From Thermodesulfobacteriota bacterium (GTDB lineage: Bacteria; Desulfobacterota; Syntrophobacteria; BM002), in assembly GCA_947259475.1 (NCBI GenBank), contig CAMYLW010000177.1, forward strand, positions 1 through 8,228: a stretch of DNA of 8,228 nt, in the 5' to 3' direction. The translations under genes and the position numbers were made by a program. Positions 1 through 5,893 of the stretch are shown here, piece by piece (positions within the stretch are counted from its first letter, which is position 1; every line of letters starts with the position of its first letter). Under the pieces are notes generated by a model, which was given only the letters and a program-made list of their open reading frames with translations, did no database searches and was not told the origin of the DNA.

Positions 1-1
1 G

Positions 2-217
2 GCCACGGCGGCGCGCATGTTCATGCGCTTTCTGATCGCGACCGAGCGATGTGAGGGAGCTTTGCAGTATGCCATCCCGCGTCTGGCCCGGTGGCGCCAA
101 GCGGCACTGCCGAGTTATCTCAAACCTGCTGTGGTTGAGCAGATCATTGCTTTCAAAGAGCTCAATAATGCAAAACTTGGATTCTTTAATTTTTTAGAGT
201 ATCGAAGAAAAGAATAA
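2..217 (+). pseudogene. Tyrosine recombinase (phage-type integrase) fragment, broken after the N-terminal domain
   Basis: The frame is open to the left edge, so the gene begins outside the window; the first ATG (base 17) is probably internal, because the residues before it (ATAAR) already fit the family. The segment RFLIATERCEGALQYAIP, then PRLARWRQAALPSYL and AVVEQIIA, resembles the end of the core-binding (SAM-like) domain of site-specific tyrosine recombinases and the linker into the catalytic domain. Resemblance stops near base 154. The last 20 or so codons (KELNNAKLGFFNFLEYRRKE) do not look like an integrase and end at a TAG/TAA-rich AT stretch. The catalytic R..H-x-x-R..Y domain is therefore absent and no recombinase activity is expected. 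It lies 13 bp before the UbiA-family gene and marks an old mobile-element edge. The family is recalled by pattern, not by search. Confidence 0.6.
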
Positions 218-230
218 AGACAAAACCCAT

Positions 231-1169
231 ATGAGTGTGCAATTGTCAGCCAAATCCCAGCAATTGAGACTCTACCTGGCTTTATCCAGAACGCCACATT
301 TGCTGATTGACCTGGCCACCCCAATGGCAGCGGCCTTATTGTGTCTGGGCACGTTTCCACCCCTTTCCACTATCCTACTAGGCATGATCACAGTTTTTGC
401 AGGATACACCTGCATATATGCCTTGAATGATGTGACAGACTATGAGCTAGATCGGCAAAGGATGGGAGAGATTCTCAAAGAGCCAGCCTGCTTTGATCTA
501 GATTGCATCTTTGTCCGCCATCCCCTTGCTCAAGGACTCATACCCTTTGCCAGTGGTGTGATATGGACCTTTTTTTGGGGACTGATCGCCCTTGTAGGGG
601 CTGCGCTGCTGAATCCTGTATGTGCGATTATATTCGTTATAGGTGCCATTCTGGAGGCAGTTTACTGCAGACTGTACAAGGTGAGTCAGTGGAAGATACT
701 CATTGCCGCAACGGTAAAAAATCTTGGAGCGCTGGCTGCCATCTTTGCGGTAAACCCAAAACCACAGCCTCAATTGGTAGTTGTTGTTTTCATCTGGATA
801 GCTCTCTGGGAGGTAGGGGGACAAAACATTCCCAACGATCTTGTGGACATGCAGGAAGACGGAAGGCTTGGAGCAAGAACTATCCCTGTGGTCTACGGGC
901 CGAGCTTTTCAGTGACAATAGTTTTTGCAGCTCTTATCGCCAGTTCTGTCCTCGGTCTCGGCCTGATCTTTCTTTCTCCCCTCAAAATGAAGGGAGTATA
1001 TGTCGCAGGTGCAATTCTTTCCGGACTGTTCTTCCTCTTGATTCCTCTTCGAAGATTTCTGTCAAATGATGACGCCAGCAAAGCGATCAACCTTTTCAAC
1101 CAAGCTAGCCTCTATCCCCTGGGGATACTTACCACAACTGTTTTCTGTATACTGCTACAGTATATCTAG
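231..1169 (+). CDS. UbiA-family membrane prenyltransferase
   Basis: A 312-residue, very hydrophobic protein with about eight or nine predicted membrane segments. Both aspartate-rich motifs of the UbiA superfamily are present: NDVTDYELD at residues 66-74 and NDLVDMQED at 202-210, the latter inside GGQNIPNDLVDMQEDGR, with the usual basic and glycine residues (GRLGARTIPVVYG) after it. These motifs bind Mg2+ and the prenyl diphosphate. Family members transfer an isoprenoid chain to an aromatic or other acceptor in the cytoplasmic membrane, for example in quinone, heme O or lipid synthesis. The acceptor cannot be told from sequence, and no quinone-pathway gene is adjacent. The stretch between motif one and RHPLAQGLIP (roughly residues 78-96) is longer than in classical UbiA. 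The start at 231 is the only sensible ATG, but it has no clear Shine-Dalgarno: the nearest purine run (204-214) is too far upstream. Confidence 0.88.
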   Translation: MSVQLSAKSQQLRLYLALSRTPHLLIDLATPMAAALLCLGTFPPLSTILLGMITVFAGYTCIYALNDVTDYELDRQRMGEILKEPACFDLDCIFVRHPLAQGLIPFASGVIWTFFWGLIALVGAALLNPVCAIIFVIGAILEAVYCRLYKVSQWKILIAATVKNLGALAAIFAVNPKPQPQLVVVVFIWIALWEVGGQNIPNDLVDMQEDGRLGARTIPVVYGPSFSVTIVFAALIASSVLGLGLIFLSPLKMKGVYVAGAILSGLFFLLIPLRRFLSNDDASKAINLFNQASLYPLGILTTTVFCILLQYI

Positions 1170-1197
1170 TTTTCAACTAGGCACCAGGCATTTAAGT

Positions 1198-1322
1198 CAT
1201 TTCAAATTTCACATTTGTCATTTTGTATTTTGACGACTGACCACATAATTTTCAACTCAATGCCAAGGTCAAAAAAATCGCCAAATGAGAGATGAAAAAT
1301 GAGCAATGCGAAATGGAATTGT
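1198..1322. repeat. AT-rich ATTTG/CAAATG low-complexity intergenic tract
   Basis: The space between the prenyltransferase and the acyl-CoA dehydrogenase is filled with short variants of ATTTC, ATTTG and ATTTTG in its left part (1198-1234) and of their complements (CCAAATGAG, AAAAATGAG, GAAATGG) in its right part (1281-1317). The two arms could fold back imperfectly. A related tract occurs at 7952-7998, and both contain ATTTTGAC. No open frame in it looks like a gene. The function is unknown; it looks like a dispersed extragenic element. Confidence 0.45.
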
Positions 1323-1352
1323 GCTCACCATTCCACGCTTTGGTGTAATAAG

Positions 1353-1358
1353 TATAAT
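1353..1358 (+). promoter_or_regulatory. Candidate -10 box (TATAAT) for the acyl-CoA dehydrogenase gene
   Basis: A perfect TATAAT lies 94 bp before the acyl-CoA dehydrogenase start. No convincing -35 hexamer lies 16-18 bp upstream (attcca at the 17-bp position), so the promoter would need an activator or this is a chance AT match. The predicted transcription start falls at the left arm of the dyad at 1362-1392. Confidence 0.3.
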
Positions 1359-1361
1359 AAC

Positions 1362-1392
1362 AACAGCGACCATACAGCATGGAGTCGCTGTT
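1362..1392. promoter_or_regulatory. 9-bp dyad (AACAGCGAC / GTCGCTGTT), operator or weak terminator
   Basis: The arms AACAGCGAC (1362-1370) and GTCGCTGTT (1384-1392) are perfect inverted repeats separated by 13 bases. The following sequence (tcttgttc) is only mildly T-rich, so a factor-independent terminator for the prenyltransferase is possible but weak. Because the dyad sits directly after the TATAAT at 1353-1358, an operator or 5'-leader hairpin for the downstream fatty-acid gene is equally plausible. Confidence 0.4.
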
Positions 1393-1438
1393 TCTTGTTC
1401 CGGTGGCTACTTATTCTCTCTCTACCGTGTTGAGACGC

Positions 1439-1445
1439 AAAGGAG
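1439..1445 (+). promoter_or_regulatory. Ribosome binding site deciding the acyl-CoA dehydrogenase start
   Basis: AAAGGAG at 1439-1445 is six bases before the ATG at 1452. It abuts an in-frame TTG at 1446, which cannot be used with zero spacing, so the ATG at 1452 is the start. Confidence 0.8.
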
Positions 1446-1451
1446 TTGGGC

Positions 1452-3101
1452 ATGAATTTCGAAAGCTTTTTGGGAAACATCTACTTCGGCTCTATGGATA
1501 TGGAACGGTTCCATTCCTTCCAAGATCTAGAGGAAGATGAAAAGACAAGGGAAATTGTTAGCAAATATCTTGAAGCCACGAAGCAATATCCACCCTCCTA
1601 TTTAGAACAACAGGGAACGCTCCCGGCAGAGTTGTTGGAAGAGTTAAAGAAGATCGGCTTTTTCGGTCTCAACATCCCCGAAAAGTACGGCGGAGTCGGC
1701 TTGAGTCTCAGGCAGTACTTGCAGGTGGTAGCAGAGATAGCCGGCAAAGATTTAGCCCTGGTGCTTGTTTCTTTGGCGCATCTTTCCATTGGCTGCAAAG
1801 GTATTGTGCTTTTCGGCAATGAGGCACAAAAGGAAAAATATCTCGTTCCGGCAGCATCCGGCGAGATGATTTTTTCGTATGCCCTCACTGAACCGAAAGT
1901 AGGCTCGGATGCCAAACATATTGAAAGTAAAGCCGTTCTCTCCGAGGATGGTAAATACTACATTTTGAATGGTCAAAAGACATATATTACCAACGCAAAC
2001 TACGCTGGTGGTCTTACGGTTTTTGCCCAGCTTGATTCGGAAAAGCCAGGTTTCATGGGTTCTTTCATAGTAGAGACCACGTGGGATGGAGTGAAAATTG
2101 GTAAAGATATGCCCAAAATGGGACTGAAGGCAAGTTCTACGGCAGCCATTCAATTCAAGGACGTCAGGGTACCGGTGGAAAATCTCTTGGGTCAGCCGGG
2201 AGAGGGATTTAAGATCGCCATGAGTATCCTCAATTACGGTAGATTGGCCCTCGGCGCAGGATCTGTTGGCGCCATGAACCAGTCGATGCGGGACATGGAA
2301 AAACAGTCTGCACGCAGGAGACAGTTTGGGGTAGCGATCAATAGCTTTGAACTCATTCAAGAAAAGATGGTCCAGGCCAAGGTTGACAGTTACGTGGCCT
2401 CAGCCATGACAGCTTTCACAGCTGGAATGCTGGAGGATCATCCCCACGCCCGGATTGCCATTGAGAGTTCCCACTGTAAATTATTCGGCACCACCAGGGC
2501 GTGGAATACAATTTACGATGCTCAGCAAGTGGCAGGAGGTTCAGGGTACCTTGCCACCCAGCCCTATGAGAAGAGATTGAGAGATTTCAGGGTGACCACC
2601 ATTTTTGAAGGAACCACAGAGATCCACTCCATCTATCCCCCTCTGTTCGTCTTGCGCAATCTTAACAAACACATGAAAGCAGTCCGCCCCTCCGCCACCT
2701 CCAAGTTAGTATTTCTGCTAAAGGGTCTGTTTGGTAAGGCTGATTGGAAACTACGATTTCATCAAAGAGTCATGAACCGTGCGGCCCGCCTTGCCAAAGC
2801 AAATGGACGAAGTGTACGCTGGTTGTTGCACGCTGGCCTTCTGATATATGGCAAGAAGATCCAAAATGAGCAGTTTTTCTTACGTCGGATTACCAATCTC
2901 AGTTTACATCTCTATGGACTTGTCGCCGTTTTGGCCAAGATAGACGGAGCCCAAAAAATGGGGAGGGATATCTCAGAAGATCTCAGGATACTATCCTATT
3001 TTCTTGAGGTTGCGCGGCAGTCGAGAAAACGTGATAAACGTTTGTTCAGATCCAGAAAGGAAGCTCTTCACAAGAATGTTGCCAAAAGTATCATTTCTTG
3101 A
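1452..3101 (+). CDS. VLCAD/ACAD9-type acyl-CoA dehydrogenase (long-chain FadE-like)
   Basis: A 549-residue FAD enzyme that would introduce the trans-2 double bond into acyl-CoA in beta-oxidation and pass electrons to ETF. The N-terminal helical domain (about 20-140) is followed by the signature YALTEPKVGSD (143-153), the beta domain with LNGQKTYITNA (172-182) and KMGLKASSTA (222-231), and the C-terminal helical domain with the FAD region QQVAGGSGYL (358-367) and the catalytic glutamate E386 in IFEGTTEI. About 150 further residues (400-549) resemble the extra C-terminal domain of VLCAD/ACAD9, including NEQFFLRRITNLSLHLYGLV, which supports long-chain substrates and possible membrane association. 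The start is set by AAAGGAG six bases upstream; the TTG two codons earlier is rejected. No ETF, thiolase or hydratase gene is adjacent, so it appears to be a lone transcription unit. The substrate range is inferred from the family. Confidence 0.93.
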   Translation: MNFESFLGNIYFGSMDMERFHSFQDLEEDEKTREIVSKYLEATKQYPPSYLEQQGTLPAELLEELKKIGFFGLNIPEKYGGVGLSLRQYLQVVAEIAGKDLALVLVSLAHLSIGCKGIVLFGNEAQKEKYLVPAASGEMIFSYALTEPKVGSDAKHIESKAVLSEDGKYYILNGQKTYITNANYAGGLTVFAQLDSEKPGFMGSFIVETTWDGVKIGKDMPKMGLKASSTAAIQFKDVRVPVENLLGQPGEGFKIAMSILNYGRLALGAGSVGAMNQSMRDMEKQSARRRQFGVAINSFELIQEKMVQAKVDSYVASAMTAFTAGMLEDHPHARIAIESSHCKLFGTTRAWNTIYDAQQVAGGSGYLATQPYEKRLRDFRVTTIFEGTTEIHSIYPPLFVLRNLNKHMKAVRPSATSKLVFLLKGLFGKADWKLRFHQRVMNRAARLAKANGRSVRWLLHAGLLIYGKKIQNEQFFLRRITNLSLHLYGLVAVLAKIDGAQKMGRDISEDLRILSYFLEVARQSRKRDKRLFRSRKEALHKNVAKSIIS

Positions 3102-3121
3102 TTTCCTGACCCACCTAAACC

Positions 3122-3150
3122 TTGACCGGGGTCTGACTGTGACTTACTAT
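3122..3150 (+). promoter_or_regulatory. Candidate sigma70-type promoter for the tpx gene
   Basis: TTGACC (3122-3127) and TACTAT (3145-3150) are separated by 17 bp, matching 5/6 and 4/6 of the -35 and -10 consensus. The predicted start near 3157 would lie immediately before the perfect palindrome at 3160-3178 and about 130 bases upstream of the tpx start codon. It was found by eye only. Confidence 0.4.
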
Positions 3151-3159
3151 TAAACCATA

Positions 3160-3178
3160 TTCTCAAGCGTCTTGAGAA
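3160..3178. promoter_or_regulatory. 19-bp perfect palindrome, candidate operator
   Basis: TTCTCAAG and CTTGAGAA are perfect inverted repeats around CGT. No T-tract follows on either strand, which argues against a terminator for the acyl-CoA dehydrogenase gene 60 bp upstream. Its place just after a candidate -10 box fits a binding site for a dimeric repressor, or a stabilising hairpin at the mRNA 5' end. Confidence 0.4.
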
Positions 3179-3284
3179 AAACTGATCCAAGAACTGTTCA
3201 GGATGTCTCCCAAAATTTCGTCATCCCCATGGCGCGGGGGGCGCCCAGAAAAGTTCGATTCCCAGCACCGACAAGGAGACTCAC

Positions 3285-3701
3285 ATGCAAGAACGTGATG
3301 GCATAGTAACCATGAAAGGTAACCCGCTTACAGCCTCCACCGTTTCCTCCGTGCCATCTCTTGACACGCCGGCGTGTGACATGGAGACACGGAGATTCAA
3401 TGATGAAGCAGGTCGCTTGGGAGACGATGTGGAAATGCTAACCATTAGCATGGATCTTCCATTTGCTCAAAAACGGTGGTGCGGAGCTGCCGGAGTTGAC
3501 AAGGTCAAAACGCTCTCTGACCACCGTGACGCTGCTTTTGGGCAGGCATATGGTGTACTAATCAAGGGCCTCCGGTTACTGGCGAGGGCGGTTTTTGTGG
3601 TAGATAAAGAAGGAACCATACGATATATAGAGCTGGTCAAAGAGATCGCCAGTGAGCCGGACTATGATTCTGTACTGACAGCAGTAAAAGAACTTGTCTG
3701 A
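3285..3701 (+). CDS. tpx: Thiol peroxidase (Tpx, atypical 2-Cys peroxiredoxin) with an internal in-frame deletion
   Basis: Tpx reduces hydrogen peroxide and organic hydroperoxides in the cytoplasm using thioredoxin. The protein is 138 residues, against about 168-170 for the family. The start MQERDGIVTMKGNPLT matches the normal N terminus. The text then jumps at about residue 17 to SSVPSLDTPACDMETRRF, which normally lies some 33 residues further on. The missing part is the VGDKAPDF region and the following strand and loop of the thioredoxin fold. Everything after the jump is well conserved: peroxidatic C31 in PSLDTPAC, resolving C66 in RWCGAAG, the ISMDLPFAQKR segment, LLARAVFVVD with its arginine, and EPDYDSVL near the end. 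AAGGAG (3273-3278) sits six bases before the ATG. The reading frame is intact, but losing core strands makes folding doubtful, so it may be a recent pseudogene. An assembly or sequencing deletion is also possible. Confidence 0.85.
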   Translation: MQERDGIVTMKGNPLTASTVSSVPSLDTPACDMETRRFNDEAGRLGDDVEMLTISMDLPFAQKRWCGAAGVDKVKTLSDHRDAAFGQAYGVLIKGLRLLARAVFVVDKEGTIRYIELVKEIASEPDYDSVLTAVKELV

Positions 3702-3745
3702 GAAAAGGCGCACCGTCGGTAAGAGAGACGAAGCATCATTAATGT

Positions 3746-3781
3746 GCGCTCATCCGAAAACAGCCGTTTTCAGATGAGCGC
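3746..3781. terminator. Long hairpin after tpx, terminator or extragenic palindrome
   Basis: GCGCTCATC (3746-3754) pairs with GATGAGCGC (3773-3781). After one C/A mismatch, GAAAAC (3756-3761) pairs with GTTTTC (3766-3771) around a 4-base loop AGCC. This is 15 pairs in a 16-position stem, the most stable-looking hairpin in the spacer. No T-run follows, so it may be a factor-assisted terminator, an mRNA 3'-end protector for tpx, or a dispersed palindromic element. Confidence 0.45.
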
Positions 3782-3828
3782 GGTCAGCTATCAACGCTCA
3801 GCCATCAGCAAAGTACATGTAAATACAA

Positions 3829-3845
3829 TCCCGCCACAAGCGGGA
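3829..3845. other. Short hairpin TCCCGC-CACAA-GCGGGA before the cytochrome gene
   Basis: A perfect 6-bp stem with a 5-base loop ends 47 bases before the cytochrome start. A TACAAT at 3824-3829 lies just before it but has no good -35. It could be a leader hairpin or part of a termination region; the sequence does not decide. Confidence 0.3.
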
Positions 3846-3892
3846 CTGATTTCTGAATGCTGACAGCCCATAATACTAGGGAGAAGGGAATC

Positions 3893-5404
3893 ATGCGACT
3901 CTTACCTTTTGTGGCCTTACTAGTTTTATTCTTTCCTTCACAGTTTAAGGCGGCGGAATTGAGCGATGCCAGTTCTGAATGTCTAGACTGCCATGCGAGT
4001 GTAGCGCCAGGGATGGTTGCTGGTTGGCAAAGTAGCCGCCATGCCAGAGTGAGTCCGCTTGAAGCTCTGAAAAAGCCGGAGCTGGAAAGAAGGGTCTCCG
4101 CCAAGTGGGTTCCAAGTGACCTGGTGCAAAGTGTAGTCGGCTGCGCTGAGTGTCACACCCTGAACCCGGAAAAACACAGCGACACCTTCGAACACAACGG
4201 CTATCAGGTGCATATTGTTGTCACCCCTGAAGACTGTGCCACCTGCCATCCAGTTGAAGAGAAACAATATGGGCAAAATCTCATGTCCCATGCTTATGGG
4301 AACCTGCTGAATAACTCTCTTTACCAGGATCTGGTGCAGACGATCAACGGGGTGCAGTCTTTAGATGACGGCCACATAAGTATTAAGCCTGCAAGCACGG
4401 AGACAAATGGGGATTCCTGTCTTTCCTGTCATGGCACCAAAGTGGAGGTGAAAGGATTTGATGCGCGCGACACTGAGATGGGGGAAATGGAGTTTCCGGT
4501 TTTGAGTGGCTGGCCCAATGCGGGTGTTGGCCGCATAAACCCCGATGGCAGCAGGGGCTCATGTTCAGCCTGTCATACCTGGCATAGATTCTCCATTGAG
4601 ATGGCCAGAAAACCTCATACCTGTTCCCAGTGCCATAAGGGCCCGGATGTTCCCATCTATAAGATATATCAGGTTAGCAAACACGGAAATATCTATGCAT
4701 CCATCGGCAAGAAGTGGAATTTCGAGGAAGTTCCCTGGACAGTGGGCGAAGACTTCACTGCCCCTACCTGTGCCACCTGCCATGTCAGCCTGGTTGTCAC
4801 TCCAGAGGGCGATATCGTAGCGGAGAGGACTCATCAAATGAACAATCGCCTTCCCTGGAGGATGTTTGGTCTGATTTATGCCCACGCCCACCCCAAATCT
4901 CCTGACACCAGTGTGATCAAGAACAAAGCCGGTCTTCCTCTTCCCACTGACCTCAATGGGGAGCCCGCCTCCACATACTTGATCGATAACAACGAACAAC
5001 AAAAGCGGCGTAAGATTCTGCAGAAAGTTTGTCTCAGCTGCCATGGCCAACAGTGGGTAGATGGGCACTGGGCCAGATTTGAAAATAACATTAGAACCAC
5101 CAATGAGATGACTCTGACCGCCACAGAGTTGATGCTCAAGGCTTGGGAAACGGGAGCGGCCAAGGGGTTGGCTCAGAATGACTCGATTTTTAATGAAACC
5201 ATCGAAAAGAAATGGATGGAGCAGTGGTTGTTTTTTGCCAACTCGACCCGGATGTCGTCAGCCATGCTTGGTACCGACTACGGTGTATTCGACAATGGCC
5301 GCTGGTATATGGCGAAAAGCATACAGGAACTATATGACTGGTTGAGGATGATGCTCGCTGTGAACAGCGAAACATCTATAGAAGAAAAACTAAAGAAAAA
5401 ATAG
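3893..5404 (+). CDS. Exported octaheme cytochrome c, hydroxylamine oxidoreductase (HAO)-like
   Basis: A 503-residue protein with a signal peptide (MRLL, hydrophobic core at residues 5-15, likely cut near FKA-AEL), so it acts in the periplasm or outside the membrane. Eight CxxCH heme sites are present, with first cysteines at 30, 84, 115, 176, 224, 244, 293 and 380. The region CSACHTWHRFS (224-234) then MARKPHTCSQCHKGPD (237-252) and SKHG (262-265), followed by PTCATCH (291-297), resembles HAO and its reductive relatives. Thirteen histidines outside the heme motifs could supply distal ligands. Family members oxidise hydroxylamine or hydrazine, or in the reductive direction turn nitrite or hydroxylamine into ammonium. 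The start is the ATG at 3893, preceded by the purine-rich AGGGAGAAGGG; an upstream in-frame ATG at 3857 would put 12 polar residues before the signal peptide. No membrane quinol partner is adjacent. Desulfoferrodoxin follows 18 bp downstream. Confidence 0.88.
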   Translation: MRLLPFVALLVLFFPSQFKAAELSDASSECLDCHASVAPGMVAGWQSSRHARVSPLEALKKPELERRVSAKWVPSDLVQSVVGCAECHTLNPEKHSDTFEHNGYQVHIVVTPEDCATCHPVEEKQYGQNLMSHAYGNLLNNSLYQDLVQTINGVQSLDDGHISIKPASTETNGDSCLSCHGTKVEVKGFDARDTEMGEMEFPVLSGWPNAGVGRINPDGSRGSCSACHTWHRFSIEMARKPHTCSQCHKGPDVPIYKIYQVSKHGNIYASIGKKWNFEEVPWTVGEDFTAPTCATCHVSLVVTPEGDIVAERTHQMNNRLPWRMFGLIYAHAHPKSPDTSVIKNKAGLPLPTDLNGEPASTYLIDNNEQQKRRKILQKVCLSCHGQQWVDGHWARFENNIRTTNEMTLTATELMLKAWETGAAKGLAQNDSIFNETIEKKWMEQWLFFANSTRMSSAMLGTDYGVFDNGRWYMAKSIQELYDWLRMMLAVNSETSIEEKLKKK

Positions 5405-5406
5405 CG

Positions 5407-5415
5407 AAAAGGAGG
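5407..5415 (+). promoter_or_regulatory. Strong ribosome binding site for desulfoferrodoxin
   Basis: AAAAGGAGG, close to the full anti-Shine-Dalgarno complement, fills the 18-bp gap between the cytochrome stop and the desulfoferrodoxin ATG, with seven bases of spacing. The tight gap supports cotranscription, and the strong site suggests that the small protein is made at a higher rate than the cytochrome. Confidence 0.75.
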
Positions 5416-5422
5416 ATTAGTA

Positions 5423-5797
5423 ATGGCTGAGCAGTTGGAGGTTTACAAGTGTGATGCATGCGGAAACATCGTAGAAGTCTTGCATGGCGGCGGCGGAGAG
5501 CTCGTCTGCTGCGGGGAGGCCATGGAACTTTTTATTGCGAACACCGTTGATGCGGCCAAGGAAAAACATGTGCCGGTGAGCGAGAAAACTGCTGATGGCT
5601 TCAAGGTCGCGGTGGGAAGTGTCGCCCATCCTATGGAGGAGAAGCATTACATTGAGTGGATTGAGGTTATTGCCGGCGGCAAGGCTTATCGCCAGTTCCT
5701 GAAACCTGGAGAAGAGCCCGAAGCCACTTTTTGCGTCGACGCTGATCAGGTAACAGCCAGGGGATACTGCAACCTGCACGGTTTGTGGAAAGCGTAA
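5423..5797 (+). CDS. dfx: Desulfoferrodoxin (two-iron superoxide reductase)
   Basis: A 124-residue cytoplasmic protein of the usual full length, which reduces superoxide to hydrogen peroxide without making oxygen, drawing electrons from rubredoxin or a similar carrier. The N-terminal desulforedoxin domain carries the Fe(Cys)4 site: C10, C13, C29 and C30 (CDACG and VCCGE). The catalytic domain has every centre II ligand: H49 (in EKHVP), H69 (AHPM), H75 (KHYI), C116 and H119 (CNLHG). The conserved E47 and K48 that gate superoxide are also present. Nothing is missing, so it should be active. It lies 18 bp after the octaheme cytochrome gene with a near-perfect Shine-Dalgarno, and a strong terminator 60 bp downstream closes the unit. 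No rubredoxin gene is seen nearby, so its electron donor is probably encoded elsewhere. Confidence 0.96.
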   Translation: MAEQLEVYKCDACGNIVEVLHGGGGELVCCGEAMELFIANTVDAAKEKHVPVSEKTADGFKVAVGSVAHPMEEKHYIEWIEVIAGGKAYRQFLKPGEEPEATFCVDADQVTARGYCNLHGLWKA

Positions 5798-5814
5798 CTC
5801 AACTCACTGATAAT

Positions 5815-5840
5815 CAAGGTGGGGGATACACTCCACCTTG
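5815..5840. other. 8-bp hairpin CAAGGTGG / CCACCTTG after desulfoferrodoxin
   Basis: CAAGGTGG (5815-5822) pairs with CCACCTTG (5833-5840) across a 10-base loop, and after a one-base bulge AAT pairs with ATT. No T-run follows, so it is probably an accessory 3'-end hairpin just before the true terminator. Confidence 0.45.
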
Positions 5841-5857
5841 GATTGAACAGGACAAAC

Positions 5858-5893
5858 CCTCTCCCCCATTCGGGGGAGGGGAGATTTTTTTTT
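5858..5893 (+). terminator. Rho-independent terminator of the cytochrome-desulfoferrodoxin unit
   Basis: CCTCTCCCCC (5858-5867) pairs with GGGGGAGGGG (5872-5881) around the loop ATTC, with a single G-T wobble, and is followed after three bases by nine consecutive T (5885-5893). This is a textbook intrinsic terminator on the + strand. Confidence 0.88.

Noticed and set aside
503..1069. 188-codon + frame inside the prenyltransferase gene
   Set aside because: It overlaps a clear UbiA-family gene in another frame and its product is rich in Cys, Ser and Arg with no recognisable domain; a shadow frame.
1446..1451. TTG at 1446 as the acyl-CoA dehydrogenase start
   Set aside because: It directly abuts the AAAGGAG, leaving no spacing; ATG 1452 has six bases of spacing.
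1752..2360. 202-codon - strand frame opposite the acyl-CoA dehydrogenase
   Set aside because: It lies fully antisense to a strongly conserved gene, shows no family motif and has no ribosome site; chance.
3225..3246. GC-rich stretch near the tpx leader with GGCGC/GCGCC arms
   Set aside because: Only five base pairs in a G-run context; not distinguishable from composition.
3857..3892. ATG at 3857 as the cytochrome start
   Set aside because: It would put 12 polar residues in front of a normal signal peptide; ATG 3893 follows a purine-rich ribosome site and begins the signal peptide directly.
4565..5068. 167-codon - strand frame opposite the cytochrome
   Set aside because: Antisense to heme-motif coding sequence; the product resembles nothing known and reflects the opposite strand's codon bias.
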